Assembly (NCBI GenBank): GCA_031459935.1
Contig: JAVKHN010000003.1
Location: 50,796 to 114,795, forward strand
Length of the DNA stretch: 64,000 nt
DNA from: Sysuimicrobium calidum
GTDB taxonomy: Bacteria > Sysuimicrobiota > Sysuimicrobiia > Sysuimicrobiales > Sysuimicrobiaceae
Direction of reading: 5' to 3'
Shown: positions 1-8,340 of the stretch, one piece after another
Layout of the letters: every line of letters starts with the position of its first letter
How positions within the stretch are numbered: position 1 is the first letter of the stretch
The notes under the pieces: generated by a model
Seen by the model: only the letters and a program-made list of their open reading frames with translations
Database searches by the model: none
What the model was told of the DNA's origin: nothing
Program-made: the position numbers and the translations under genes

Positions 1-39
1 TTCGGAGACCGGCTCCGGGAGGCGGCCGCGGGCATGGCG

Positions 40-3000
40 CTATGCTCCTGAGCTTCCTTTCCCCACCCGCCGCAACAGCACCCCGAGCGGAGCCACCTCC
101 ACGGGCACGCCGTTCCGGAAGGCGATCCACAGGTCGCTAGAGGGCGAGATCCGCTCGCCGGGAACCAGAATGCCCACCAGGTTCAGGGGGTCCGCGGCGG
201 AGATCACCACCGCTTCCGGATCCCCGCCGGTCCTCCGCACCGCCCGCAGGAGCTCCACCGCTTCCGGGAGCGCGTACTGCTCCCCCACAAACCCGGAGAC
301 GAACCGGCCTCCCCGGATGTGCCCCTGCAGTTCCCACCGCCGGTACACCCGCACCAGGTCCCGCCAGGGCGGAGCGGCGCGCTCCCGCGCCAGGATTTCC
401 CGGAACACCACCCCGTAGCGCCGCAGCAGCTGTCGGGCGATCCGCTCCATCCGCTCCGGCTCCGGAAGCTTGCTCGCCGAACGCCACACGGCCCAGCGGC
501 CCACGGGCAGGGACCGCCGGTGCAGGCCTCCGGAAAGGACCCGCAGCTTCCGGTGTCTCCGCCCCCGGCTCAGCAACTCCCGCAGTCCTCCCACCCCATC
601 CCCGCTCACCAGCCCTGCACCCACCAGCTCCCACAGAGCCTCCTCCACCTCCGAAGGAAGCCGGCGCACGGCCCGGACGAGGTCGGAGAGGAATGAGGCC
701 CCATGCGCCTCCAGGTATGCCAGCACGTCCCGGGCCGCCGCGGAGAGGCCCGAAGAGCGGGATCGATCCGGCCACACGTACACCTCCAGGTCCTCCCGCA
801 GCAGGAACGTCACGGGGGTCGTGCGCACGAGGCTCCGGCGCCTCCGGGTTCCGTTCGATTCCACGGCATCGTTCTGCGTGATGCGGCCCCAGGTTACGAT
901 CCCGCTCAGGCAGAGAGCTTCCAGGTCCGCGGGGTGGTAGGCGTGGATCCGGGCGGGCAGCACGCTGCTCTCCCACGCGGTCGCCGGCAGCTCCAGGCCC
1001 TGCAGCTGCCCGATGACCTGCAGGAGGCCGTCGCGGCCGTGCAGCTGGGTTCCCGGATACACGTGCTGCCAGCGGAAGAGGAACCGCACAAAATCTGCCG
1101 CGCTCACGGGCTCGATCTCCCGCCGCAACCGGCCCACGGTGAGCCGGTGGATCCGAGCCAGGAGCCTGCGCTCGCACCACTCTTCCTCCGCAACTCCCGG
1201 GCTGTAGTGCCCCCGCAGGACCACCCCCGCCCCTTCCAGGGCCACCAGAGCCGCATGGACCTCGCCTTCCGGGAGGCCGAGTCTGCCTGCCAGGGCCGGA
1301 ACCGTGGTGGGGCCCACGTGGGACATCCACCCCCGCACCACGGCCAGCACCGCCTCCTCCCGGGTGGGCTGCGGCAGGTCCGCGGGAAGCCGGAGCTCCG
1401 GCTCGAAGCGTGTCTGAGGTTCCATGGCCAGGATGAACGGCACGCGCTCTGCGGCCACGTATCCCCGGAGAACCCTCCCCACCGCCACCGTGGCCCGTCC
1501 CTGGCGGACGAGCACTTCCGCAAACCCCTTCCACGAACCCGCCTCCTTCACCGGGAGGATCACGAGGGTGTGCAGGAGGTCGTGCAGCTCGTCCGGGTCC
1601 CGGACATCCGGCCCAACCTGTGCCCGCACCTCCTCGATGGCCTCAGGATCCAGGGCTCCGGGACCCCGGGCGAGCTCCGGGTCCACCCGCCGCAGGTGCA
1701 CCGCTCGGGCCCGCCGCTCTTCCAGGGGTGCGTCGTCCAGAAAGGCGTAGGGGTTCGCGTTGAGGATCTCGTGGGACATGGAGGAGGGCTGTGGAGTCTC
1801 CACGGCCACGGTGCGGATCTCACCCCGCTCCATGCGCGTCACGATCTCCACAAGCCGGGCGAAGTCCATCGCTTCCTGGAGGCAGCTGCGGAGGGTTTCG
1901 TTCACGAGCGGATGGTCCGGAGGGACGATGGGTCCCATGCGGTTGTCCTGGCAGCCCACCTGGTCCGGGAACACCGCGGCCAAGAGGTCCTCTGCCTGCA
2001 TGCGCTGGATCTGGGGCGGGACTTTCCGACCGCCCCGCTGGCGGAGCACGGCCAGGGCCCGCTGGGCGTTCTGCCGCCACCGGGTCAGAAACAGCGGGGA
2101 CTGCAGGGTGGCCTGCAGGAGATCCTGCTCTAAGGTCTGGGGCCGCACGAAGGAGAAGATGAGCTCCAGAGGGAAGCTGTGCTGCTCGCCCAGGGAGAGC
2201 AGGATCCCGTCGTCCGTGGCCGCAGCCTGCAGCTCGAAATCGAAGGTGAGGCAGAAGCGCTTGCGGAGCGCCAGCCCCCATGCCCGGTTCACCCGGGCGC
2301 CGAAGGGCGCGTGCAACACGATCTGCATCCCGCCTGCCTCGTCAAAGAACCGTTCCGCCACCACGCACGTCTGGGTGGGCACGCATCCCAGCACCGCCAC
2401 GGTCTCGCGCACGTAATCCACCAGCTGCCGCGCCCCCGCCTCCTCGAGCCCCGTCTGCTGTACCAGCCACGCCACCGCGCTGGACGGGTCGCGGAGGCGG
2501 TCCCGCAGCTCCGCCCGCAGATCCGAGACTGCCCGGGAGAGCTCCCAGGTGCGGGCCGGTGCCTCGCCGGCCCAGAAAGGGATGGTGGGCGGGGCCCCGT
2601 GCGCGTTCTCCACCCGCACCCGGCCACTGTTCTCCACCCGGCGCACCCGCCAGGAGGTGTTGCCCAACAGGAACACGTCCCCCTGCTGGCTCTCGATGGC
2701 GAACTCCTCGTTCACCCGGCCGATGAAGGTCTCCTCAGGCTCCGCGATCACCTCGAAATCGAACGTCTCCGGAATGGTGCCCCCGCAGGTAACGGCCGCC
2801 ATGCGGGCGCCCCTGCGGGCCCGCACGACTCCGCTCACCCGGTCCCGGTGCAGGAGGGCCCCGACCCTGCCCCGGCGCGCGGCGATCCCTTCCGAGAGCA
2901 TCTCCAGCACCTGCTCGAACTCCCTCCGGCTCAGGTTCCGGTACGGATAGGCCCGCCGCACCAGTGCGAACAGCTCTTCCTCCGAGACGGGTCCGGAAGC

Positions 3001-4257
3001 TGCGATGGCCACCATCTGCTGGGCCAGCACATCGAGGGGCTTTTCCGGGAGGACCACCCGGTCCAGCACGCCCCGGCGCAGGGCCCACACCGCGGCCGCG
3101 CACTGCAGGAGCTCGTCCCGGGTGAGGGGAAAGAGCACGCCCTTCGGCACCCGGTCCACCCCGTGCCCGGACCGCCCCACCCGCTGCAGAAGGGTCGAGA
3201 GGGCCCGGGGGGCTCCCACGTGGCACACCAGGTCCACGTGGCCGATGTCGATGCCGAGCTCCAGGGAGGCGGTGGCCACCACCACGGACACCTCCCCCTG
3301 TTTGAGCCGCCGCTCCGCCTCCTGCCGCAGAGCGCGGGCGAGGCTTCCGTGGTGGGAGGCCACCCGACCCTCGCCCAGCCGCTCCGTGAGCCGGTGGGCC
3401 ACCCGCTCCGCGAGCTTCCGGGTGCTCACGAACACCAGGGTGGTGCGGTGCTGCCCTGCGAGCTCCGCGATCCGGTCGTACACCTCCGCCCAGATCTCGT
3501 GGGTGGCCACGGGCCCGAGGAGCTGCTCGGGAACCCAGATGGAGAGGTCCCAGGTCCTCTGCCAGCCCGCGTCCACGATGGTGCAGGCCACGGAGCCGTC
3601 CGGCTTTTGGCGGGCGCTTCCTACCAGCAGCCGCGCCAGTTCCTCGAGGGGATGGGCGGTGGCGCTGAGCCCGATGCGCTGGCAGCGCCGTCCGGTGAGG
3701 TGGTCGAGCCGCTCCAGGGTGAGCACGAGGTGGGCTCCCCGCTTGTCCTGGGCCACGGCATGCAGCTCGTCCACGATCACCGTGCGCACCCCGCTCAGGA
3801 ACTGCCGGCTGCGCTCCGCGGTGAGCAGGAGGTACAGGGACTCCGGGGTGGTGACGAGGACGTGGGGAGGACGGCGTGTCATGCGGTCCCGCTCCCGGGG
3901 AAGGGTGTCCCCCGTGCGCACCGCCACCCGGATCTCCGGCACCCACATCCCTTCTCGCACCGCCCGCTCCCGGATCTGCTGAAGCGGCTCCTGCAGGTTC
4001 CGGTGGACGTCGTTGCTCAGGGCCCGGAGGGGCGAGACGTACACCACCAGGGTCTGGTCCGGCAGCAGCGTCGGGGAGAGCAGCTCGCTGATGGACCACA
4101 GGAAGGCCGCGAGGGTCTTGCCGGAGCCCGTAGGGGCCGCGATGAGGACGTCCTCCCCTGCGGCGATGGCCGGCCAGCCCAGGCGCTGGGCCGGGGTGGG
4201 TTCCGGGAACTGCTCCCGGAACCAGCGCGTCACGAGAGGGTGGAAGGGAAGGTCCAT
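40..4257 (-). CDS. lhr: Large ATP-dependent helicase Lhr
   Basis: A 1405-aa superfamily 2 helicase of the Lhr (large helicase-related) family, cytoplasmic, linked in other bacteria to DNA repair and nucleic-acid unwinding. Walker A APTGSGKT lies at about residues 41-48, the DExH motif reads DELH at about 163-166 followed by the Lhr-type AVAQDKRG, and motif III reads LSATAHP. The second RecA domain carries GIDIGHVDLV and QRVGRSGHG (motifs V and VI). A long C-terminal region follows, as in bacterial Lhr proteins of about 1400-1550 aa, so the gene looks complete. The ATG has no Shine-Dalgarno sequence, but a TAAAAT hexamer ends 6 bp before it, suggesting a leaderless mRNA. The opposite strand carries a 983-codon open frame that is only a shadow. 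Family call is firm; the exact substrate is not shown by sequence. Confidence 0.95.
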   Translation of the reverse strand: MDLPFHPLVTRWFREQFPEPTPAQRLGWPAIAAGEDVLIAAPTGSGKTLAAFLWSISELLSPTLLPDQTLVVYVSPLRALSNDVHRNLQEPLQQIRERAVREGMWVPEIRVAVRTGDTLPRERDRMTRRPPHVLVTTPESLYLLLTAERSRQFLSGVRTVIVDELHAVAQDKRGAHLVLTLERLDHLTGRRCQRIGLSATAHPLEELARLLVGSARQKPDGSVACTIVDAGWQRTWDLSIWVPEQLLGPVATHEIWAEVYDRIAELAGQHRTTLVFVSTRKLAERVAHRLTERLGEGRVASHHGSLARALRQEAERRLKQGEVSVVVATASLELGIDIGHVDLVCHVGAPRALSTLLQRVGRSGHGVDRVPKGVLFPLTRDELLQCAAAVWALRRGVLDRVVLPEKPLDVLAQQMVAIAASGPVSEEELFALVRRAYPYRNLSRREFEQVLEMLSEGIAARRGRVGALLHRDRVSGVVRARRGARMAAVTCGGTIPETFDFEVIAEPEETFIGRVNEEFAIESQQGDVFLLGNTSWRVRRVENSGRVRVENAHGAPPTIPFWAGEAPARTWELSRAVSDLRAELRDRLRDPSSAVAWLVQQTGLEEAGARQLVDYVRETVAVLGCVPTQTCVVAERFFDEAGGMQIVLHAPFGARVNRAWGLALRKRFCLTFDFELQAAATDDGILLSLGEQHSFPLELIFSFVRPQTLEQDLLQATLQSPLFLTRWRQNAQRALAVLRQRGGRKVPPQIQRMQAEDLLAAVFPDQVGCQDNRMGPIVPPDHPLVNETLRSCLQEAMDFARLVEIVTRMERGEIRTVAVETPQPSSMSHEILNANPYAFLDDAPLEERRARAVHLRRVDPELARGPGALDPEAIEEVRAQVGPDVRDPDELHDLLHTLVILPVKEAGSWKGFAEVLVRQGRATVAVGRVLRGYVAAERVPFILAMEPQTRFEPELRLPADLPQPTREEAVLAVVRGWMSHVGPTTVPALAGRLGLPEGEVHAALVALEGAGVVLRGHYSPGVAEEEWCERRLLARIHRLTVGRLRREIEPVSAADFVRFLFRWQHVYPGTQLHGRDGLLQVIGQLQGLELPATAWESSVLPARIHAYHPADLEALCLSGIVTWGRITQNDAVESNGTRRRRSLVRTTPVTFLLREDLEVYVWPDRSRSSGLSAAARDVLAYLEAHGASFLSDLVRAVRRLPSEVEEALWELVGAGLVSGDGVGGLRELLSRGRRHRKLRVLSGGLHRRSLPVGRWAVWRSASKLPEPERMERIARQLLRRYGVVFREILARERAAPPWRDLVRVYRRWELQGHIRGGRFVSGFVGEQYALPEAVELLRAVRRTGGDPEAVVISAADPLNLVGILVPGERISPSSDLWIAFRNGVPVEVAPLGVLLRRVGKGSSGA

Positions 4258-4269
4258 GCGACCATTTTA
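4258..4269 (-). promoter_or_regulatory. Putative -10 element of lhr (leaderless)
   Basis: On the minus strand TAAAAT (4264-4269) is followed by 6 bp and then the lhr ATG. This places the expected transcription start at or next to the start codon. No clear -35 hexamer is seen. Inferred from spacing only. Confidence 0.4.
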
Positions 4270-4302
4270 GACGGAGTCCGGAGGATGGGGCATTATAGGG
4301 CT

Positions 4303-5130
4303 GTGGCACGTCTGAGCCTGCTCTTGGTGCTCACCTCCCTCCTGGCCCTTCCCGGGCTCGCGGACGAGCCCGGTGAGGTTGCGGTCCCGGAGCGTACGGC
4401 CAAGCGTCTGGGGATCCGGGAGGGGGACGTGGTGGAGGTGGCCGCGGATCCGGGCATGCGCGCCGTCCGCCGGGTCCGGGTGGCGGTGGTGTGGAGCCCC
4501 AAAGAGCACCCCGCGGAGGTGGCCCGTCAGGAGCTGCGGATGGTGTTCCGGCTGCCGTTCCTGGAGACCCTCACGGGCCGGACGGATGCCGTGGATCGGG
4601 TGGTGGTGCGGCTGCGGCCGGATGCGGACGCCCGGCGGGTCCGGGAGGATCTCGAGGCGTGGGCCATGGGCTTCGATGCGTACACCGCGGAGGAACTCGC
4701 AGCCCACACCTCCCGGGCCTTTGTGGTGGTCTCCCGGTTCCACAGGGCCATCGCGTTTGTGACCCTGCTCGCGGGCGGGATCTTCCTCGTGGCGGTCACG
4801 GGCCTGCGCACCAGCGAGATGCGGCGCGAGATCGGGGCCCTGCGCTTGGTGGGGATCGGTCGGGGAACCATCGCCCTCGCGGTGGTGGGCATCGCCACGG
4901 GTGTGGCGCTTTTCGGCACCCTGCTGGGACTGGGAATCGGGGCAGTTCTCGTGGCGGCCATCAACGCGTACTACCGGCCCCTCTTCGAGACCTCCCTCCA
5001 GTTCGCGGTGCTGGAACCGAAAACCGTGCTGGCCGCCGCGGTGTTCTCCGCCCTGCTCGGCGTCCTGGCGGGTGCCGCGGTGGCCCTGCGGCTGCTGCGG
5101 CAGCCGCCCCTGGAACAGGTGGGGCGCTAG
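4303..5130 (+). CDS. C-terminal half of a MacB/FtsX-type ABC permease, with its own signal sequence
   Basis: A protein of about 275 aa beginning with a signal-like hydrophobic stretch (LLLVLTSLLALPGLA), then a piece of periplasmic core domain, then three membrane segments of FtsX type near residues 155-275. The first mature residues (GEVAVPERTAKRLGIREGD) align with the middle of the core domain of the next gene's full-length permease (GIVINPSLARELRIRAGDR). The first membrane helix and front half of a normal MacB-type permease are therefore missing here. The missing front half is found at 6958, fused to another domain. A GTG at 4303 lies 6 bp after CATTAT and gives a compact signal peptide; an in-frame ATG at 4285 is the alternative start. 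The stop overlaps the next start (TAGTG). Likely one subunit of the exporter encoded by 4303-8340. Confidence 0.75.
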   Translation: MARLSLLLVLTSLLALPGLADEPGEVAVPERTAKRLGIREGDVVEVAADPGMRAVRRVRVAVVWSPKEHPAEVARQELRMVFRLPFLETLTGRTDAVDRVVVRLRPDADARRVREDLEAWAMGFDAYTAEELAAHTSRAFVVVSRFHRAIAFVTLLAGGIFLVAVTGLRTSEMRREIGALRLVGIGRGTIALAVVGIATGVALFGTLLGLGIGAVLVAAINAYYRPLFETSLQFAVLEPKTVLAAAVFSALLGVLAGAAVALRLLRQPPLEQVGR

Positions 5131-6299
5131 TGGTGGCGTTTCTGGCCCTTCGCTCGCTCCGTCGCTCCCCCACCCGTACCCTGCTTTTGCTTTCGGGCAT
5201 CACCCTCTCCGGAAGCCTTCTGTTCGACATGACCATGCTGGGCTCCGGACTGGTGGAAAGTTTCAGCGGGGTCCTGGGACGCCTCGGCTACGAGATCCGG
5301 GTGGTCCCCCGGGGCACCCTTCCCCTCTCCTCCACCCTCCTCATCCCCAACGCCTCCCGGATCACCGCAGCCCTCGCCACGCATCCCGATGTGGCGTGGG
5401 TGAGTCCCATCATCGCCACCCAGCTGTACGTGGAGGCGGGAGGGAAGCGGCTCAGCGCGGTGGCCTACGGCATCCCATCCCGCCTTCCTGCCCTTGTGCG
5501 CACGGAGGCGGACGTCCGGGAGGGCATCGTGATCAACCCCTCTCTCGCCCGGGAGCTGCGGATCCGGGCCGGAGACCGCGTGCGGCTCGGCACGCGCCTG
5601 AGCCCCTCCACCTTGGCCCCACAGGCCACCGTGGAGGTGCGGGTGGCGGGGTTCGGGGAGTTCCCCTTCGACCTGCGGGGCCAGCGCACCCTTGCGAGCT
5701 CCCTCCGGACCCTGGAAGAGCTCCTGGGAACCAGGGACAGCGCCTCCTTCCTGGCGGTGAAGGTGCGGGAGGGAGAGGATCCGGAGGCGGTACGGGCCTG
5801 GATGAACCGGAGCTTTCCGGAGCTGGAGGCCCTGTCCATTCCGGCGTTGCTGCAGGCGGTGCGCAGGCAGCTCCGGTACTTCGACCACTTCTCGGTCATC
5901 CTGAGCGGGGTGAGCCTGGTGGTGGCGACGTTGCTTGTGGGCACCGTGCTCACCCTACAGCTCGGGGAGCGGCTGGGGGAACTGGCGGTGCTGCGAACCC
6001 TGGGAGTGCAGAGGACGCGACTTGTGCTGCTGGTGCTCCTGGAAGGGTTTGTGCTGGCTGCCACCAGTGCGCCTCTGGCGCTCGGCATCGGGCTCGCCCT
6101 GAGCGAACCCCTCGATGCCATCCTGCGGGCCATGCCGGGTGTGCCGCAGGACGTGCGGTTCTTCGTGCCCTCGAGTGCTGCGGCCCTGCGCACCGTGCTG
6201 CTGCTGCTCGCCACGGGGACCCTGGGAGCTGCGTACCCCGCCTGGGTGGCGGGAAGTCTCGAGCTCGCCACCACCCTCCACCGGGAGGTGCAGGGATGA
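5130..6299 (+). CDS. MacB/FtsX-type ABC transporter permease
   Basis: A 389-aa inner-membrane permease with the complete MacB-type plan: one N-terminal membrane helix (LLLLSGITLSGSLLF), a periplasmic core of about 230 residues, and three C-terminal membrane helices containing the FtsX-like stretch GERLGELAVLRTLG. Type VII (MacB-like) ABC systems transmit ATP-driven motion to periplasmic substrates rather than forming a channel. The start is one of two adjacent GTG codons, the first overlapping the upstream stop as TAGTG. The stop overlaps the ATPase gene as ATGA, so the genes are translationally coupled. With the flanking half-permeases it should form the membrane part of an AttEFGH-like transporter. 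Substrate unknown. Confidence 0.88.
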   Translation: MVAFLALRSLRRSPTRTLLLLSGITLSGSLLFDMTMLGSGLVESFSGVLGRLGYEIRVVPRGTLPLSSTLLIPNASRITAALATHPDVAWVSPIIATQLYVEAGGKRLSAVAYGIPSRLPALVRTEADVREGIVINPSLARELRIRAGDRVRLGTRLSPSTLAPQATVEVRVAGFGEFPFDLRGQRTLASSLRTLEELLGTRDSASFLAVKVREGEDPEAVRAWMNRSFPELEALSIPALLQAVRRQLRYFDHFSVILSGVSLVVATLLVGTVLTLQLGERLGELAVLRTLGVQRTRLVLLVLLEGFVLAATSAPLALGIGLALSEPLDAILRAMPGVPQDVRFFVPSSAAALRTVLLLLATGTLGAAYPAWVAGSLELATTLHREVQG

Positions 6300-6961
6300 G
6301 CGTGGTGGAGGTCCGGGAGGCCTGGCGCATCTACCGGCTGGACGGGGTGGAAGTTCCGGCCCTGCGTGGGGTCTCCCTGGAGGTGCACCCGGGGGAGTTT
6401 GTGGCCATCGTAGGGCCTTCGGGCAGCGGGAAGTCCACGCTCCTGCACCTCATGGGTGGGGTGGATCTTCCCACCGCGGGGGAGGTAAGGCTCTTCGGGC
6501 GACCCACCCATCGGATGAAGGAGGCGGAGCGGACGCGACTGCGGCTGCACCGGATCGGGTTTGCCTTCCAGCGGTTCTTCCTGCTCCCGCACCTCACGCT
6601 GGAGGAGAACGTTCTGCTGCCCATGCTGGAGGCCCGCCTTCCCGCACAGGAGCGGCGCAGGCGGGTGGAGGAGCTGCTGGGGTACGTGGGACTCCTGCAC
6701 CGGCGGCACCACCGGCCGGGCCAGCTCTCGGGCGGAGAGACGCAGCGGGGGGCAATTGCCAGAGCCCTGGCCAACCGCCCCGCGCTGTTGCTCGCGGACG
6801 AACCTACGGGGGAGCTGGACCAGCAGACGGGACGAGAGATCGGGGAGCTCTTCCGGCGCATCCACCGCGACGGGGTGGCGGTGGTGGTGGTCACCCACAA
6901 CCCCGAGCTCGCCTCCCTGGCGGAACGGGTGCTCACCCTCCGGGACGGGAGGCTTGTGTGA
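6296..6961 (+). CDS. ABC transporter ATP-binding protein (MacB/LolD type)
   Basis: A 221-aa ABC ATPase energising the permeases encoded on either side. Walker A GPSGSGKST is near residue 40, the Q-loop is FAFQRFFLLPHLT, the signature is LSGGETQRGAIARAL, and Walker B with D-loop is LLLADEPTGELD, followed by the switch histidine in VVVTHNPE. The LLADEPTGELD form is typical of LolD/MacB/AttE ATPases. It begins with ATGA overlap to the upstream permease and ends with a GTGTGA junction that supplies the GTG start of the next gene, so all four genes should be one transcription and translation unit. Confidence 0.93.
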   Translation: MSVVEVREAWRIYRLDGVEVPALRGVSLEVHPGEFVAIVGPSGSGKSTLLHLMGGVDLPTAGEVRLFGRPTHRMKEAERTRLRLHRIGFAFQRFFLLPHLTLEENVLLPMLEARLPAQERRRRVEELLGYVGLLHRRHHRPGQLSGGETQRGAIARALANRPALLLADEPTGELDQQTGREIGELFRRIHRDGVAVVVVTHNPELASLAERVLTLRDGRLV

Positions 6962-8340
6962 ACCCCGCGACGGCCTTCCTCATCGCCTCCCGGACCCTGT
7001 GGAGCCGGCCCCGGCGCACCGCGGTGCTGCTGCTGGGCTACGGGCTCGGGGTGGGAGTCATGGTGGCCCTCCTCGCGGTGGGAGACGCCCTCCTGCTGCA
7101 GGCCCGGGAGGAGGACGTGGTGGCAGGCGGAGACCTGGTGCTGCTCCCGGAGGGCGTGGATCCCGAGGTTCTGAAGATGGGTGGGGTCACGGGGATGTAC
7201 CTGGAGATCCCCAACGCCCGACATGTGGTGCGGCAGATCCTGCTGGGCCCCCGCTATGCATCCGCCATCGCCTCCGTCTCCCCGGAGATCACCGACCGGG
7301 TGGTGTACGTGCGGGTTCGGAGAGGCGTGCACGCGGTGCGGGCAAGCGGGATTCTCCCCTCCGCGGCACACCGAACCCGCAGCGCCCTCCGGCCACCCGG
7401 GTGGGAAGATGGACCGGAGGACAGACGGTGGCTGAACCCGAATCCCGCCCTCCTGTTGCACGCGCTGGACCGGTTCCACGCACCCAGCGGAGCGGCCTGG
7501 GCGGAGTGGTGGTATTTCAACTTCACGGCAGAGGACGGCACCTACGGATACCTCTCCTTCATCGCGGACGCAGAGGGCAAGGCCGTGGTGGGCGCCACGG
7601 TGCGCCTTGCGAACGGGAAACTTGTGCGGTGGACGGAGCGGCACCGGGCCCAGGAGCTCCCATTCGGAGGCAGCTCGGGTACCCTGCGGTTTGCAGCCGG
7701 GCCGCACCGGGCGGAGCTGCGCGATGGCAGATACCGCATCCGGATGCACCGTCCCGGATTCGCCCTGCAAGCGGAGATCACGCCCCTTGCAGGCCTGTAC
7801 TTTCCCCCGGTGGAGTGGCGGGCGGGGAGGTTTCGGTCCGGGTACGTGGTCCCCGCCCTCCGCGCGGAGATGAGGGGGCAGGTGCGGATCGGATCCCGCA
7901 ACCTCCCCCTGCGGGGAACCGCCTACCACGACCACAACTGGGGGAACTGGAGGGGCGTGACGTGGGAGTGGGGAGCAGCCAGCACGCCCGACCACGCATT
8001 GCTGTATGGACTCGTGCAGCACCCCTCGCTGCCGGGCCGGGAGACCTTCGTGGCCCTGTACGCCACCCGGCCCCGGCCGGGGCTGCTGAGCGTTCTGCGG
8101 GGAACGATCCCGGTAGGGGAGGGGGAGCGCTCCGCCCCTGCCCGGTTGCGTTTCCGGGCCGCCAACGACGCCCGGGACACGCTTGCCGCAGACCTCGCGG
8201 TGCTGGACGCGATCCCCACCTCCATGGACCGCACCACCTTCTGGCAGCTCCGGGTCCGGTACCGGGTTCGGGGAACGGTGGCCGGTCGGCAGATAGGGAT
8301 GGAGACGACGGGGTTTGCGGAGACCTTCACGAAGCGATGA
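6958..8340 (+). CDS. Fusion: N-terminal half of MacB-type permease + AttH/CrtC-like lipocalin domain
   Basis: A 460-aa protein with two unrelated parts. Residues 1 to about 125 match the front of a MacB-type permease: basic N-terminus, one membrane helix (TAVLLLGYGLGVGVMVALL) and the first half of the core, stopping where the upstream permease at 5130 continues with YVEAGGKRL. From about residue 155 to the end it matches the lipocalin-like AttH / carotenoid 1,2-hydratase N-terminal family, with AEWWYFNFTAEDG and the family hallmark YHDHNWGNWRG. AttH proteins are encoded beside ABC genes in AttEFGH operons, so the partnership is expected but the fusion to half a permease is odd. No stop or frame change interrupts the join. 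It starts at a GTG overlapping the ATPase stop and overlaps the convergent Ca2+-ATPase gene by 14 bp. The ligand cannot be deduced. Confidence 0.8.
   Translation: MNPATAFLIASRTLWSRPRRTAVLLLGYGLGVGVMVALLAVGDALLLQAREEDVVAGGDLVLLPEGVDPEVLKMGGVTGMYLEIPNARHVVRQILLGPRYASAIASVSPEITDRVVYVRVRRGVHAVRASGILPSAAHRTRSALRPPGWEDGPEDRRWLNPNPALLLHALDRFHAPSGAAWAEWWYFNFTAEDGTYGYLSFIADAEGKAVVGATVRLANGKLVRWTERHRAQELPFGGSSGTLRFAAGPHRAELRDGRYRIRMHRPGFALQAEITPLAGLYFPPVEWRAGRFRSGYVVPALRAEMRGQVRIGSRNLPLRGTAYHDHNWGNWRGVTWEWGAASTPDHALLYGLVQHPSLPGRETFVALYATRPRPGLLSVLRGTIPVGEGERSAPARLRFRAANDARDTLAADLAVLDAIPTSMDRTTFWQLRVRYRVRGTVAGRQIGMETTGFAETFTKR

Noticed and set aside
2179..4284. Long plus-strand open frame opposite lhr, continuous with the 4303 gene
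   Set aside because: It is antisense to a clear helicase, has His/Pro/Gly-rich shadow composition and no family similarity; only the part after about 4285 is protein-like.
7380..7440. Frameshift explaining the permease-AttH junction
   Set aside because: The frame is continuous and both flanks read in it; no other frame restores the missing permease half downstream.
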